From NCBI GenBank assembly GCA_947383215.1, contig CANDCP010000004.1:51935-115934 (forward strand): 64,000 nt of DNA, written 5' to 3'. The notes under the pieces are model-generated. The model ran no database searches and was not told the DNA's origin. It was given only the letters and a program-made list of their open reading frames with translations. The stretch comes from an uncultured Roseburia sp. (lineage in GTDB: Bacteria > Bacillota > Clostridia > Lachnospirales > Lachnospiraceae). Below are positions 41,799-51,156 of the stretch, in pieces (position 1 is the stretch's first letter; each line of letters starts with the position of its first letter). The position numbers and the translations under genes are program-made.

Positions 41799-42509
41799 CT
41801 ACTCTCCCAGATATGCTTTCTTAATTGATTCGTCATTCATAAGTACCTTCGCGTCTCCGCTCAACACAATATTCCCGGTCTCCAGCACATAGGCGCGGTT
41901 CGCAATTGCGAGCGCCTTTTTCGCATTCTGTTCCACAAGGAGCACGGTAGTGCCGGACGATGAGATTTCCCTTATAATATTGAAAATCTCTTCCACAAAA
42001 ATCGGGGAAAGGCCCATCGACGGCTCATCCATCAAAATAATCCTCGGACGGCTCATCAACGCCCGGCCCATTGCAAGCATCTGCTGCTCCCCGCCGCTTA
42101 ACGTTCCGGCCAACTGGTTTTTCCTCTCCTTAAGCCTTGGAAAGCTCTGATAAACGCGCTCTAAGGTCTCCGCGACCTCCGCCTTATCCCGCCTCGTATA
42201 CGCGCCGAGCTTTAAATTCTCAAACACGGACAGTTCCGCAAATACGCGCCGCCCCTCCGGTACATGCGCCATACCCATAGATACAATCTTATGTCCCGGA
42301 ACCTTCGTAATATCCTGCCCTTCAAACAGAATCGTCCCCGATTTCGGCGCGAGCATTCCCGTAATCGTCTGAAGCGTCGTGGTTTTCCCCGCCCCGTTTG
42401 CGCCGATTAACGCGATGACTTCCCCCTCGTTTACCTCAAAGGAAATACCCTTGATGGCCTGAATCATCCCATAAAACACCTTTAAATCCTTAATTTCAAG
42501 CATTGCCAT
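41799..42509 (-). CDS. livF: Branched-chain amino acid ABC transporter ATPase LivF
   Basis: A 236-residue ATPase. Walker A GANGAGKTTTLQ, signature LSGGEQQMLAMGRALM, Walker B ILMDEPSMGL. The MGLSP after Walker B and LLVEQNAKKAL at the H-loop region are hallmarks of LivF, where the H-loop histidine is replaced (VEQN). It energises import of Leu/Ile/Val with LivG, LivM, LivH and LivJ. AGGAGG precedes the ATG. Confidence 0.95.
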   Translation of the reverse strand: MAMLEIKDLKVFYGMIQAIKGISFEVNEGEVIALIGANGAGKTTTLQTITGMLAPKSGTILFEGQDITKVPGHKIVSMGMAHVPEGRRVFAELSVFENLKLGAYTRRDKAEVAETLERVYQSFPRLKERKNQLAGTLSGGEQQMLAMGRALMSRPRIILMDEPSMGLSPIFVEEIFNIIREISSSGTTVLLVEQNAKKALAIANRAYVLETGNIVLSGDAKVLMNDESIKKAYLGE

Positions 42510-42522
42510 AAGTCATTTCCTC

Positions 42523-43281
42523 CTATTCGCCAAGATATGCCGTAATTACCTGCGGGTCGCTCAACACCCCGGACGTATCTCCCTCCGAGAGCACCTGTCC
42601 GAAATTGAGCACCGTCAGTTTTTCGCAGATTCCCGCCACCAGCTTCATATCATGTTCAATCAGAAGAATCGTCATGTCAAACTTATCCCGCACAAAACGA
42701 ATCGTCTCCATCAGCTCTTTCGTCTCATTCGGGTTCATGCCAGCCGCCGGCTCGTCGAGAAGCAAAAGCTTCGGATTTGTCGCCAGCGCTCTGGCAATCT
42801 CCAATTTTCTCTGGTCACCGTACGGAAGATTGGAGGAGAGAACGTCTTTCTTGTCCTCCAGGTGAAATACCGACAGCAGCTCTAACGCCCTCTCATTCAT
42901 CTTCTCCTCGGCCCGCCTGTACTTCGGCAGACGCAAAATTCCCGCCGCCGTGGAATACGGATATTCGTTGTGAAGTCCGATTTTTACATTGTCAAGCACG
43001 GATTGTTCCTTGAACAGCCGGATATTTTGAAACGTCCGCGCAACGCCGGCCTTATTAATCTCTATGGTCTTTGCGCCCGCAATGTTCTTCCCGTCCAGCT
43101 CGATCACGCCGTTGTCCGGCTTATAAACTCCGGTCAGCATATTAAAGACCGTCGTCTTTCCAGCTCCGTTCGGACCGATCAGCCCATAGAGCTGTCCTTT
43201 CTCAATCGACACATGAAACCCGTCGACCGCGCGGAGTCCGCCAAATGAGATACCAAGATTCTTTACCTCGAGCAACGCCAT
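42523..43281 (-). CDS. livG: Branched-chain amino acid ABC transporter ATPase LivG
   Basis: A 252-residue ATPase. Walker A GPNGAGKTTVFN, signature LPYGDQRKLEIARALA (the LSGG replacement typical of LivG), Walker B LLLLDEPAAGMNP, H-loop LIEHDM. It pairs with LivF. GGAGG lies just upstream in the livM end; the livM stop is one base before the start. Confidence 0.95.
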   Translation of the reverse strand: MALLEVKNLGISFGGLRAVDGFHVSIEKGQLYGLIGPNGAGKTTVFNMLTGVYKPDNGVIELDGKNIAGAKTIEINKAGVARTFQNIRLFKEQSVLDNVKIGLHNEYPYSTAAGILRLPKYRRAEEKMNERALELLSVFHLEDKKDVLSSNLPYGDQRKLEIARALATNPKLLLLDEPAAGMNPNETKELMETIRFVRDKFDMTILLIEHDMKLVAGICEKLTVLNFGQVLSEGDTSGVLSDPQVITAYLGE

Positions 43282-43282
43282 A

Positions 43283-44365
43283 TCACCGTACCTCCTTTGT
43301 TCTGCCGTTTTTTATCTTGTCTCTTATCGAATGCCGCTCCCTCCATTCAATCGCCTTCGGCGCCCAGTTAAACAGCATCATCGCAATCAACACAACCGCA
43401 TAGATCAGCATCCGGTAATCGGAAAGTCCCCTTAGAACCTCCGGCAGCATGGTAAGCAGTACGGCCGATATGATAGAACCGCGGAAGCTTCCCATCCCTC
43501 CCAGTACCACGAATACAAGAATCATTATGGACATATTATAGCCAAAGTTCGCAGGAAGCGCCGTCAGCGTGGAGAGGTTATGCGCATAGAGCACGCCGCC
43601 CGTTCCGGCAATCGCCGCGGATATCGTGAATCCGAGAAGCTTGAATTTCGTGATATTAATGCCTACGGATTCCGCCGCGATACGGTTATCGCGAATCGCC
43701 ATAATTGCCCGTCCGCTCCTTGAATCAACCAGGTGAAACACGACAAAAAGGCTGACCAGTATCAGGAGCACGCCGATCGTAAATGTCGACTGGTGCGGCG
43801 TCCCGGTAATCCCTTTCGCGCCGTTGATAATCATCTCGCCGTCCTCCGCCATATTCAGGGACGCGGCGTCCTTTATGGAGAAATGAAATCCGTTTCCGTC
43901 TTTTCCCACATACAGTACATTCATGATATTTTTTATGATCTCGCCGAAAGCGAGCGTCACGATCGCCAGATAATCTCCGCGAAGGCGCAGCACCGGTATT
44001 CCGATCAGAAATCCAAACAGCGCCGCCACGAGCGTCCCGACTATGATCGCAAGCAGGAAACGCAGCGCCTCATGCATACCGGTATGCTCCATACACTTCG
44101 TAAAAAACGCGCTGGAAAACGCGCCCACACACATAAAGCCCGCATGCCCAAGGCTAAGCTCTCCCAGATAGCCCACGCACAGATTCAGCCCGATCGCCAC
44201 AATCGAATAGATGGTAAGCGGCACAAGAAGCCCCTGCATCAGGGATGAAAGACTTCCCGACGCCAACATAATCTGCACAATCACATACGCGGCAAGCACC
44301 ATCCCGTAGGTAACCAAATGATCTTTCGTCACTTTTTTCATCTTTTTCATATCTGTCTTTCTCAT
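43283..44365 (-). CDS. livM: Branched-chain amino acid ABC transporter permease LivM
   Basis: A 360-residue permease with about nine helices. Conserved LNLCVGYLGELSLGHAGFM early, RLRGDYLAIVTLAFGEI, and the coupling segment DNRIAAESVGINITKFKLL fit LivM. Start at 44365 (ATG AGA) is nine bases after the livH stop; a GTG three codons upstream is also possible. Confidence 0.92.
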   Translation of the reverse strand: MRKTDMKKMKKVTKDHLVTYGMVLAAYVIVQIMLASGSLSSLMQGLLVPLTIYSIVAIGLNLCVGYLGELSLGHAGFMCVGAFSSAFFTKCMEHTGMHEALRFLLAIIVGTLVAALFGFLIGIPVLRLRGDYLAIVTLAFGEIIKNIMNVLYVGKDGNGFHFSIKDAASLNMAEDGEMIINGAKGITGTPHQSTFTIGVLLILVSLFVVFHLVDSRSGRAIMAIRDNRIAAESVGINITKFKLLGFTISAAIAGTGGVLYAHNLSTLTALPANFGYNMSIMILVFVVLGGMGSFRGSIISAVLLTMLPEVLRGLSDYRMLIYAVVLIAMMLFNWAPKAIEWRERHSIRDKIKNGRTKEVR

Positions 44366-44374
44366 ATCCGGCAC

Positions 44375-45256
44375 CTACACTTTCTCATGAATCGGCTTTC
44401 CGAAAATACCGGTAGGCCTCACAAGCAGAACAAGAATCAATACCGCAAACACAATCGCGTCCGACAGCTGGGACGATATGTAAGCCCTCCCCATGATTTC
44501 GATAACGCCAAGTAAAATTCCGCCGACAAACGCGCCCCAGATAGAGCCAATCCCGCCGAACACCGCAGCGGTAAACGCCTTGATCCCGGGCATGGAACCC
44601 GTATAAGGCGTCAGCGTCGGATAGGCGGAACATAAAAGCACGCCCGCAACCGCGGCAAGCCCGGATCCGATCGCAAACGTCAGGGAAATTGTCCCGTTCA
44701 CATTGACTCCCATCAGCTGCGCCGCATCTTTATCCTCGGAAACCGCAAGCATCGCCTGACCGGCTTTCGTCTTTTTAATAAATGTCAAAAGCGCCGCTAC
44801 AATGACAATACAGAGAATTACCGTCACAATCGTTACGCTCGGAATCACAAGCTCGCCCCCGGCCAGCCTCAACGGAGGAATCGCCACGATCGACTGAAAA
44901 GACTTCGAATCCGCCCCAAAAACGAGCAGCGCGATATTTTGCAGCAGATAGCTGACGCCGATCGCCGTAATCAAAACCGCGAGCGGGGACGCCTTGCGCA
45001 GCGGCTTATAAGCCACCTTCTCAATCACAATGCCAAGCACGGTACACACCGCAATCGCAATCGCTACGCTGACCGTAGCTGGAAGCTTCAGGCTGCTCAT
45101 AGACATAAAAACCGCATAGCAGCCAATCATAATTACATCGCCGTGGGCAAAATTAAGCATTTTTGCAATACCGTACACCATCGTATAGCCCAGCGCAATA
45201 ATCGCGTAAATGCTTCCCAGGCTGATCCCGTTAATGAAATGTGTCAGAAATGTCAT
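44375..45256 (-). CDS. livH: Branched-chain amino acid ABC transporter permease LivH
   Basis: A 293-residue permease with about eight helices. It starts MTFLTHFINGISLGSIYAII, the typical LivH N-terminus, and has AHGDVIMIGCY, the coupling segment AVSEDKDAAQLMGVNVNG and ALLFGGIGSIWGA-like ending (AAVFGGIGSIWGAFVGG). Start at 45256 has AGAGG seven bases upstream; a longer frame of nine residues is not conserved. First gene of livHMGF, with its own promoter after the livJ terminator. Confidence 0.93.
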   Translation of the reverse strand: MTFLTHFINGISLGSIYAIIALGYTMVYGIAKMLNFAHGDVIMIGCYAVFMSMSSLKLPATVSVAIAIAVCTVLGIVIEKVAYKPLRKASPLAVLITAIGVSYLLQNIALLVFGADSKSFQSIVAIPPLRLAGGELVIPSVTIVTVILCIVIVAALLTFIKKTKAGQAMLAVSEDKDAAQLMGVNVNGTISLTFAIGSGLAAVAGVLLCSAYPTLTPYTGSMPGIKAFTAAVFGGIGSIWGAFVGGILLGVIEIMGRAYISSQLSDAIVFAVLILVLLVRPTGIFGKPIHEKV

Positions 45257-45298
45257 AACTATACCTCTTACTTTCTTCATCAATAAAGTGTATTTTTT

Positions 45299-45326
45299 AT
45301 TATATCACATTTTTTTATTTTGTCAT
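45299..45326 (-). promoter_or_regulatory. Internal promoter of livHMGF
   Basis: Minus-strand ATGACA (45321-45326), 16 bases, TATAAT (45299-45304), between the livJ terminator and livH. Confidence 0.6.
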
Positions 45327-45342
45327 ATATGAATCTTTGCGG

Positions 45343-45383
45343 CAAAAAAATAGAGCATATAGATTTTCGGTCTCTATATGCCC
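45343..45383 (-). terminator. Terminator of livJ
   Basis: A minus-strand stem of GCATATAGA with TCTATATGC around GACCGAAAA is followed by TATTTTTTT. It separates livJ from livHMGF. Confidence 0.85.
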
Positions 45384-45480
45384 TAACGCTATTATTATAT
45401 TTGATTTTGATCGGTTAAGCCAACCGCGTAACCCCGGCTTTAAGCGTCCGTTTCCTTTTCAAATGCCCTGTATGAAACGA

Positions 45481-46644
45481 TTACATTCCGACATACACGC
45501 CGTTTTCAATTTTTACGGCCTTAGGCTCTTTGTTTACTTCCCCTGTCTCGGCCCACTTTAAGCCGTCCTCGCCGCCGGTCAGACCGTTAACGTTAATTTT
45601 TGTCATCGCCGCCTTCAACGCGTCGCAGATATCGGAAGACGCTGTCTTTGGCGTAATCTCGGTTCCGTCCGCAGCAGCCTGCTCGATGGCCGCTTTAATT
45701 GTATAAACCGCATCGTAAGCGTCCGCCGCAAACTGATTCGGCGTATCGCCATATTTCTCTTTATATGTGGACACAAACTTCTTCGTCGCCTCGTCGTCCG
45801 CATCCGCGGCAAACGGCGTAAGCAGCATAACGCCTTCCGCAAGGCTGGTGTCAAAGTTCTCCATAGTAAGGATTCCGTCCATTCCGTCGCAGCTAAAGAA
45901 AATCGGATCAAATCCCATCGCATCCGCCTGTGTCAGGATAATCGAAGATTCCTGATAATAAATCGGAAGAAATACAAGCTCCGCGCCCGCATCCTGCGCC
46001 TTTTTTAACTGCGTGGAAAAGTCCGTCTTGGAATCCGCCGTAAAGGCCTCCGCAGACACAATCTCAAGCCCCTGATCCGCCGCTTCTTCCACAAACTTTT
46101 CTTCGATACCGGAAGAATATACGTCAGAGCTGTCGTAAATAATCGCAACCTTTTTTGCAAGATTATTCTCACCTATGTACTGCGCCGATTTCGTCCCCTG
46201 ATTCGGATCCGTAAAACAAATCTGGAATACGTTATCTCCTTTGATGACGTCCGTGGAGGAAGCCGACGGAGTTACCTGAAACATATTATCCGCCCCGGTC
46301 TTATCTACAACGCCCACGCAAGGAAGCGTCGTAACCGTTCCCATAAGAATCTGCATTCCCCAGTCCTTCAACGTATTGTATGCGTTTACCGCCTTTTCCG
46401 CGTCGTTCTGGTCGTCCTCAAATTTGTATTCAATCTGGTATCCGCTGATGCCGCCCGCCGCATTGATTTCATCGACCGCCAGCTGCGCCCCGTTCTTTAC
46501 CGCTGTTCCGTAAATCGCAGTTCCTCCCGTCGTCGGTCCGATTCCGCCGATATAGAGAGCATCCTTTTTTTCCTCCGAACCGCAGCCCGCCAACATAGAA
46601 AACGCCATAGCTGCCGTCAACAACACACTAATCACTTTTTTCAT
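45481..46644 (-). CDS. livJ: Branched-chain amino acid binding lipoprotein LivJ
   Basis: A 387-residue extracellular binding protein. Signal peptide with lipobox LAGC, cysteine 21, followed by a short acidic linker. The mature part starts LYIGGIGPTTGGTAIYG, the type I periplasmic-binding fold of the Leu/Ile/Val family, with INAAGGISGYQIEYKFEDDQND and QVTPSASSTD. It delivers the amino acid to LivHMGF. AAAGGAGGA ribosome site, strong promoter, own terminator, so it can be made in excess over the membrane parts. Confidence 0.94.
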   Translation of the reverse strand: MKKVISVLLTAAMAFSMLAGCGSEEKKDALYIGGIGPTTGGTAIYGTAVKNGAQLAVDEINAAGGISGYQIEYKFEDDQNDAEKAVNAYNTLKDWGMQILMGTVTTLPCVGVVDKTGADNMFQVTPSASSTDVIKGDNVFQICFTDPNQGTKSAQYIGENNLAKKVAIIYDSSDVYSSGIEEKFVEEAADQGLEIVSAEAFTADSKTDFSTQLKKAQDAGAELVFLPIYYQESSIILTQADAMGFDPIFFSCDGMDGILTMENFDTSLAEGVMLLTPFAADADDEATKKFVSTYKEKYGDTPNQFAADAYDAVYTIKAAIEQAAADGTEITPKTASSDICDALKAAMTKINVNGLTGGEDGLKWAETGEVNKEPKAVKIENGVYVGM

Positions 46645-46674
46645 AGTACTGTCCTCCTTTAAATTATGAAGCTA

Positions 46675-46703
46675 ATATTACTACACAATTTTCGCAAAGT
46701 CAA
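46675..46703 (-). promoter_or_regulatory. Promoter of livJ with a CodY-like site
   Basis: Minus-strand TTGACT (46698-46703), 17 bases, TAATAT (46675-46680). The spacer and -35 hold AATTTTCGCAAAGTC (plus strand 46687-46701), 11 of 15 matches to the CodY box AATTTTCWGAAAATT. Promoter is well supported; the CodY reading is tentative. Confidence 0.65.
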
Positions 46704-46721
46704 CAGCGCCCTGTCTGTAAT

Positions 46722-47453
46722 CTACGTCCGGTTCGCCTTCCTGTACTCTGACGGCGACTGCCCCATCACCCGCTTAAACACTTTTGAAAAATACTTTTCA
46801 TCATGAAATCCCACCTTATAGGCAATCTCATACGTCTTAAGATAATTCTGCCTCAGATAAGTACACGCATGATCGATCCGAAGCTCATTCAGATAATCCA
46901 CAAACCCTTTCTCCTGTGAAAAAAGCGTGGAGAGATAGCCTGCCGTTATTCCGACCTTTCCCGCCACCTCCACAAGCGTAAGATTTTCAAAATAATGCTC
47001 CCCCATATATTCTTTGGCCCGCTCGACAAGATTATTTTTTCCGTCCGAAACACAATCCCCCGCATCCCGCTCCACCTTCTCAATCCCGTTGGCCGCCGCA
47101 TTGAGCCTCTGCAAAATATCAGAAGAGCGGACCGGCTTTAACAGATAATCCTTCGCGCCAAGGCGCATCGCCTGCTGGCAGTACCGAAATTCATCATAAC
47201 CGCTTAGAATCAGCGTATACGGCAAAATTTCCGCCCTCCTCGCCTCCTGCATCACCTCTATACCGTTCTTTAACGGCATCTGTACGTCTATCAGCATAAT
47301 ATCCGGCTTACTGCGAAATATGATATCGACGGCCTCCGCGCCGTTCGCAGCCAGATAAACCTTATCAAAGCGGTCCGTATGCAATTGTATATATTTTGCA
47401 ATTCCATTGCGGATCACATCTTCATCATCTGCGATTAATAGTTTCACGCTCAT
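46722..47453 (-). CDS. YesN-type response regulator with AraC DNA-binding domain
   Basis: A 243-residue regulator. Receiver: VKLLIADDEDVIRNG, phospho-Asp in IMLIDVQMPLKNG, conserved Lys in DYLLKPV. After a short linker, a C-terminal AraC-type double helix-turn-helix (NLTLVEVAGKVGITAGYLSTLF and TYEIAYKVGFHDEKYFSKVF). ATG at 47453 has AAGGAG upstream and overlaps the kinase 3' end by 29 bases. In this family the regulator usually activates the sugar ABC transporter encoded beside it; here that is the gene set at 49-52.5 kb. Confidence 0.93.
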   Translation of the reverse strand: MSVKLLIADDEDVIRNGIAKYIQLHTDRFDKVYLAANGAEAVDIIFRSKPDIMLIDVQMPLKNGIEVMQEARRAEILPYTLILSGYDEFRYCQQAMRLGAKDYLLKPVRSSDILQRLNAAANGIEKVERDAGDCVSDGKNNLVERAKEYMGEHYFENLTLVEVAGKVGITAGYLSTLFSQEKGFVDYLNELRIDHACTYLRQNYLKTYEIAYKVGFHDEKYFSKVFKRVMGQSPSEYRKANRT

Positions 47454-49272
47454 CAATCTGCAACTCCTTTAATCCGCACGGTATCCTTATCATTACCGTG
47501 GTACCGCGCCCCTCTTCGCTTTCGATTCGGAGCTCAAAGTCTTCTCCATACATAAGCTCCAAACGCTCTCTGACATTTTTTATCGCGTATCTTCCAATTC
47601 TCTGGCTGGCATATTCTCTGGTATCCGGCTCCACAAAAATTGCCGCAAGCTGCTCTTTGTTCATGCCGACACCCGTATCCCGAATATAAAACACCATATG
47701 ATTCCCGTCTTCTTCGCCGCTGACCGAGAGATGAAAAAGATCGCCCACTTTCTCAAACCCGTGTACGATTGCGTTCTCCACAAAAGGCTGCAAAATAAGC
47801 TTCGGTATCTCCCGCTCCAAAATCGCCTCGCTCATTGATACCTTATATTCCAGACGTTTGCCGAAACGCATTTTCTGAATATGCAGATACCGCTCTAATA
47901 GCTCTCCCTCACTGCGGACTGAGACAATACTGTTTCCTCTGTTTAACACGAGTCTGAAAAGCTGCGACAGCGTCAGAATATCCTCCGCCGCCTCCTCATT
48001 TCCGTCTTCCAGCACACGCCAGTAGAGAGTGTCCAGCGTATTATACAAAAAATGAGGGTTAATCTGAGCCTGAAGCACATCCAGCTCACTCTCACGCTCC
48101 TTTAACGCCATCACGTAATTTTTGTCAATTAGCTCTTTGATATCGTCTACCATGCCGTTAAAACAGGCCGAAGCCTCCCCCACCTCATCCGACGTTATCA
48201 CTTCCACCTTCTGCCCGAAATCTCCCCTCTTAAATTTTTCCATCGCCGCACACAGCGAGTGCAGCGGCTTTGAAACAATGTTGGATACCAGTATCATAAT
48301 CGGATATAAGCCGACCAGAAATCCGATTAAAAACGCAAGCGGCGTATAGACGACGGAACCGAGCGAACTCAAAATTCCGCTCTTGGGAACCAGCTTATAG
48401 ACAACCGTCCCCGTCTCTTCGCTCCTGCACCGGTAAACATGGTAATCCGCGTACTCGCTGTCCGTACTGACCGTCCTCCCGTCAACGGGCTTTTCCTGTT
48501 CTTCTTTAATGATCTCCGATATCCTCTTTTTTGGAACGTTTCCGACGCACAAAAGCTGCGCCCCGTACTCGCTCACCACGACAACCGCCTCCGCGTCGCT
48601 TCGCAGAGAATTTCGAGCAAGCTCGTCAAATTTATCGGCCTGGGCTCCGATCACAAGAAATCCCCGCCTGTTTTTCCTTGCAAGATCATAGATTTCCCTG
48701 TACATCACAATTTTATCATTGCGGTTCATCTCGTAAGTGTCCGACTTGTACTTTCCGACCCTCTGCCAGATCATCTTCCCCTTCTCGCCGGCCGCGAGCG
48801 CATAGACCTTCTGCTTTCTGACCTCCTCAATATCCGCAATATGCGCAGAAAAATCGATGCTGCGCAGATATGGATTAACGCCGTTCTCCGGATAAATGGC
48901 AACCGTCTTAATCTGTCCGTTCAACGCTACCATATCCTGAATAATTTTCATCGGCGCATCGTGAAGCCATAACTGCGAATCCCGGTTAATCTCCGTCGGA
49001 TCCTGCGCGCTTAAAATCCTGGTAATATCATGGTTAATGCAGATATACGTCCCGAACTCCATTATCCTCGTCTGCATCACTTCTATACTGTCGGAAAGCC
49101 CAAGCACGCTCTGATAACACGTCTCCTCCTCCGCTTCCTGCGCCAGATTATAATTATATAAAAACAAGAGTACGCTAACCAGCAGCAAAATCGGGGTAAT
49201 AATGACGTAGCTGTAAAAAATCAGCTTTTTTCGAATACTCAATCCCAAAACCCAATATTTCAACCGCTTCAT
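47425..49272 (-). CDS. YesM-type sensor histidine kinase
   Basis: A 615-residue kinase. Helix 1 at about 15-36, a large extracytoplasmic sensor, helix 2 at about 300-325, HAMP (SNIVSKPLHSLCAAMEKFKRG), then the His_kinase domain with QINPHFLYNTLDTLYW (phospho-His) and ATPase motifs (LILQPFVENAIVHG, RDTGVGM, GRGTTVMI). This is the LytS/YesM class. Start at 49272 has GAGG upstream. It is downstream of the two sugar permeases and overlaps the regulator gene. Ligand probably a sugar or its binding protein. Confidence 0.93.
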   Translation of the reverse strand: MKRLKYWVLGLSIRKKLIFYSYVIITPILLLVSVLLFLYNYNLAQEAEEETCYQSVLGLSDSIEVMQTRIMEFGTYICINHDITRILSAQDPTEINRDSQLWLHDAPMKIIQDMVALNGQIKTVAIYPENGVNPYLRSIDFSAHIADIEEVRKQKVYALAAGEKGKMIWQRVGKYKSDTYEMNRNDKIVMYREIYDLARKNRRGFLVIGAQADKFDELARNSLRSDAEAVVVVSEYGAQLLCVGNVPKKRISEIIKEEQEKPVDGRTVSTDSEYADYHVYRCRSEETGTVVYKLVPKSGILSSLGSVVYTPLAFLIGFLVGLYPIMILVSNIVSKPLHSLCAAMEKFKRGDFGQKVEVITSDEVGEASACFNGMVDDIKELIDKNYVMALKERESELDVLQAQINPHFLYNTLDTLYWRVLEDGNEEAAEDILTLSQLFRLVLNRGNSIVSVRSEGELLERYLHIQKMRFGKRLEYKVSMSEAILEREIPKLILQPFVENAIVHGFEKVGDLFHLSVSGEEDGNHMVFYIRDTGVGMNKEQLAAIFVEPDTREYASQRIGRYAIKNVRERLELMYGEDFELRIESEEGRGTTVMIRIPCGLKELQIDERETINRR

Positions 49273-49302
49273 AGTGCACCTCATACGTTTTTTATTTTTA
49301 TT

Positions 49303-50139
49303 TTATCCTTTTACGGCCCCCATTGCAACGCCCTTTGTGATGTGCTTATTTAAAATAATATACACAATCACCGCCGGGGCGGCCGTCAATGCCATGACCG
49401 CAAACTGGACCGCATAATTCGAGGAATATTCCCCGGTAAATTCCAGCACGGAAAACGGCAGCGTCTTCCATGTCGGCGAGCTTAAATATGTACTCGCCAT
49501 CATAAACTCATTCCAGTTATTTAAAAACGTCATAATCGCGACCGTAGCTATGGAAGGCTTTAAAAGCGGCGTTACCACCTGGAATACAATCCGGTAAATC
49601 CCGCAGCCGTCCATCACAGCGGCCTCCTCGAGTTCCATCGGGATCGACTCGATAAAACCGGTCATCAGAAACAAGCCCTGCGGAAGCGAGAACGCCACAT
49701 ACGGAATCAAAAGCGCCCATATCGTGTCCGTGACTCCGATTGTATTATAAATCTTATAATTCGGAAGCAGCGTCGCATGAATCGGTATCATCATCCCAAG
49801 CAGCAGCATGGTTTTGACAAAATTATTCAGCTTCCATTTCATTCTGCGGCACGCGTATCCCGCCATAATAGATATGATAACAACCAGTATCACCGCAAGC
49901 GTGTTAATTAATACGCTGTTTTTCAGATAGAGCAGAAAATTGCCGTCCACAAATGCCTTTGCGTAATTGTCCCATCGAATTTTCTCCGGGATAATCAAAA
50001 GCCCGTTCGTAAACATTTCGTTGCTGCTTCCAAGGGAAAAATCGATCAGCCAGATAAGCGGAAAGAGCTGAATAACCGCAACCGCAATCAGTATCGTCCA
50101 CAAGACTACCTTGCCTATTTTCTTTCTTCCTGTTTTCAT
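49303..50139 (-). CDS. Sugar ABC transporter permease 2 (MsmG/MalG-like)
   Basis: A 278-residue permease with six helices. The coupling EAA motif reads EEAAVMDGCGIYRIVFQV, followed by TPLLKPSIATVAI. N-terminal KVVLWTILIAVAVIQLFPLIW is typical of MalG/MsmG. AGGAGG precedes the ATG. It works with the upstream permease and binding protein in CUT1 type oligosaccharide uptake; no ATPase gene is present, so a shared MsmX-type ATPase encoded elsewhere is expected. Confidence 0.92.
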   Translation of the reverse strand: MKTGRKKIGKVVLWTILIAVAVIQLFPLIWLIDFSLGSSNEMFTNGLLIIPEKIRWDNYAKAFVDGNFLLYLKNSVLINTLAVILVVIISIMAGYACRRMKWKLNNFVKTMLLLGMMIPIHATLLPNYKIYNTIGVTDTIWALLIPYVAFSLPQGLFLMTGFIESIPMELEEAAVMDGCGIYRIVFQVVTPLLKPSIATVAIMTFLNNWNEFMMASTYLSSPTWKTLPFSVLEFTGEYSSNYAVQFAVMALTAAPAVIVYIILNKHITKGVAMGAVKG

Positions 50140-50149
50140 CTCCTACCTC

Positions 50150-51025
50150 CTATGCTTCCTGCTTATCCCGGAATACCGTATTTAACAACACGGTTACCGC
50201 CACACAGATAATGATAAAAACAACGCCGATCGCATTGCCGTATCCGTACTTAAACGCCTTAAACGCCTGCTGATACAAGTAATTTGCCGCAAACTGCGTA
50301 CTGTTTGCAGGACCGCCGTTCGTCAACAGATAAACGGTCTCCATCTGCTTTAAGGCGGAAATAATCGCCATTGTCACATTAATCATGATCACCGGCTTCA
50401 TAAGCGGCAGCGTAATTCTGGAAAATGTCGTCCACCATCCGGCGCCGTCAATCGAGGCCGCCTCATAGAGAACCGGATCAATATTTTTAATACCGGTATA
50501 GTAGATTAACATTCCCCACCCGAATCCGTGCCAGATCAGCACGACGAGCACCGACCAGATCGCATTCTCCTGCGAGAGCCAGTTGACCTGCCCCTCAAAC
50601 CCGAACACTTTTAAAACGTTGTTCAAAAGCCCGAAATCCGGATTGTAAATAAATTTCCACAGGTACGCGATGACTGCCACGGAAATTACGTTCGGTATAA
50701 AATAGATGCAGCGGAAAACTCCCTCCGCCTTTCCCTGAAGCTTGTCGAGAACCGCAGCCACGATCATCGCGAGCGGATGCTGAATGCAGATAAATCCGAT
50801 TGCCAATAGCAGCGAATTTAACAGAGAACGCCCAAACGCCGGATCGTGGAACAGCTTTACATAATTATCAAGCCCGACAAAACGCGCTTCCCCCATACCG
50901 GAATAATCCGTAAACCCATAATAAACGCTAAGGCAGATCGGAGCCAATATCGCAAACAGGAACACCAGCACGCCGGGCAGAACCAGGGTAAAAATCACCC
51001 ACTTATTGCTGTATAATTTCTTCAT
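50150..51025 (-). CDS. Sugar ABC transporter permease 1 (MsmF/MalF-like)
   Basis: A 291-residue permease with six helices. The coupling segment is YEAASIDGAGWWTTFSRI followed by TLPLMKPV. It has the family feature VIFTLVLPGVLVFLFAILAPI. Start: ATG at 51025 (MKKLYSNKW), one codon after a TTG, with AGGAG upstream. It is ten bases before the second permease. A terminator separates it from the binding-protein gene, giving binding protein in excess. Confidence 0.92.
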   Translation of the reverse strand: MKKLYSNKWVIFTLVLPGVLVFLFAILAPICLSVYYGFTDYSGMGEARFVGLDNYVKLFHDPAFGRSLLNSLLLAIGFICIQHPLAMIVAAVLDKLQGKAEGVFRCIYFIPNVISVAVIAYLWKFIYNPDFGLLNNVLKVFGFEGQVNWLSQENAIWSVLVVLIWHGFGWGMLIYYTGIKNIDPVLYEAASIDGAGWWTTFSRITLPLMKPVIMINVTMAIISALKQMETVYLLTNGGPANSTQFAANYLYQQAFKAFKYGYGNAIGVVFIIICVAVTVLLNTVFRDKQEA

Positions 51026-51085
51026 CAAAATCTCCTTTCAGGCTGAAACAACATATTTCGCCCCTTCTCCTATGCCGATCACAGA

Positions 51086-51127
51086 GAAAAAGGATGTCTC
51101 AAAAGTAAGCCGCTTTTGGGACATCCT
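51086..51127 (-). terminator. Terminator after the sugar-binding protein gene
   Basis: AGGATGTCTCAAAAG (51091-51105) pairs with CTTTTGGGACATCCT (51113-51127), with U residues following in the minus direction. Partial read-through would feed the permease genes. Confidence 0.8.
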
Positions 51128-51156
51128 CTCTACGTGTCTCTTATCTGATCTGCATC

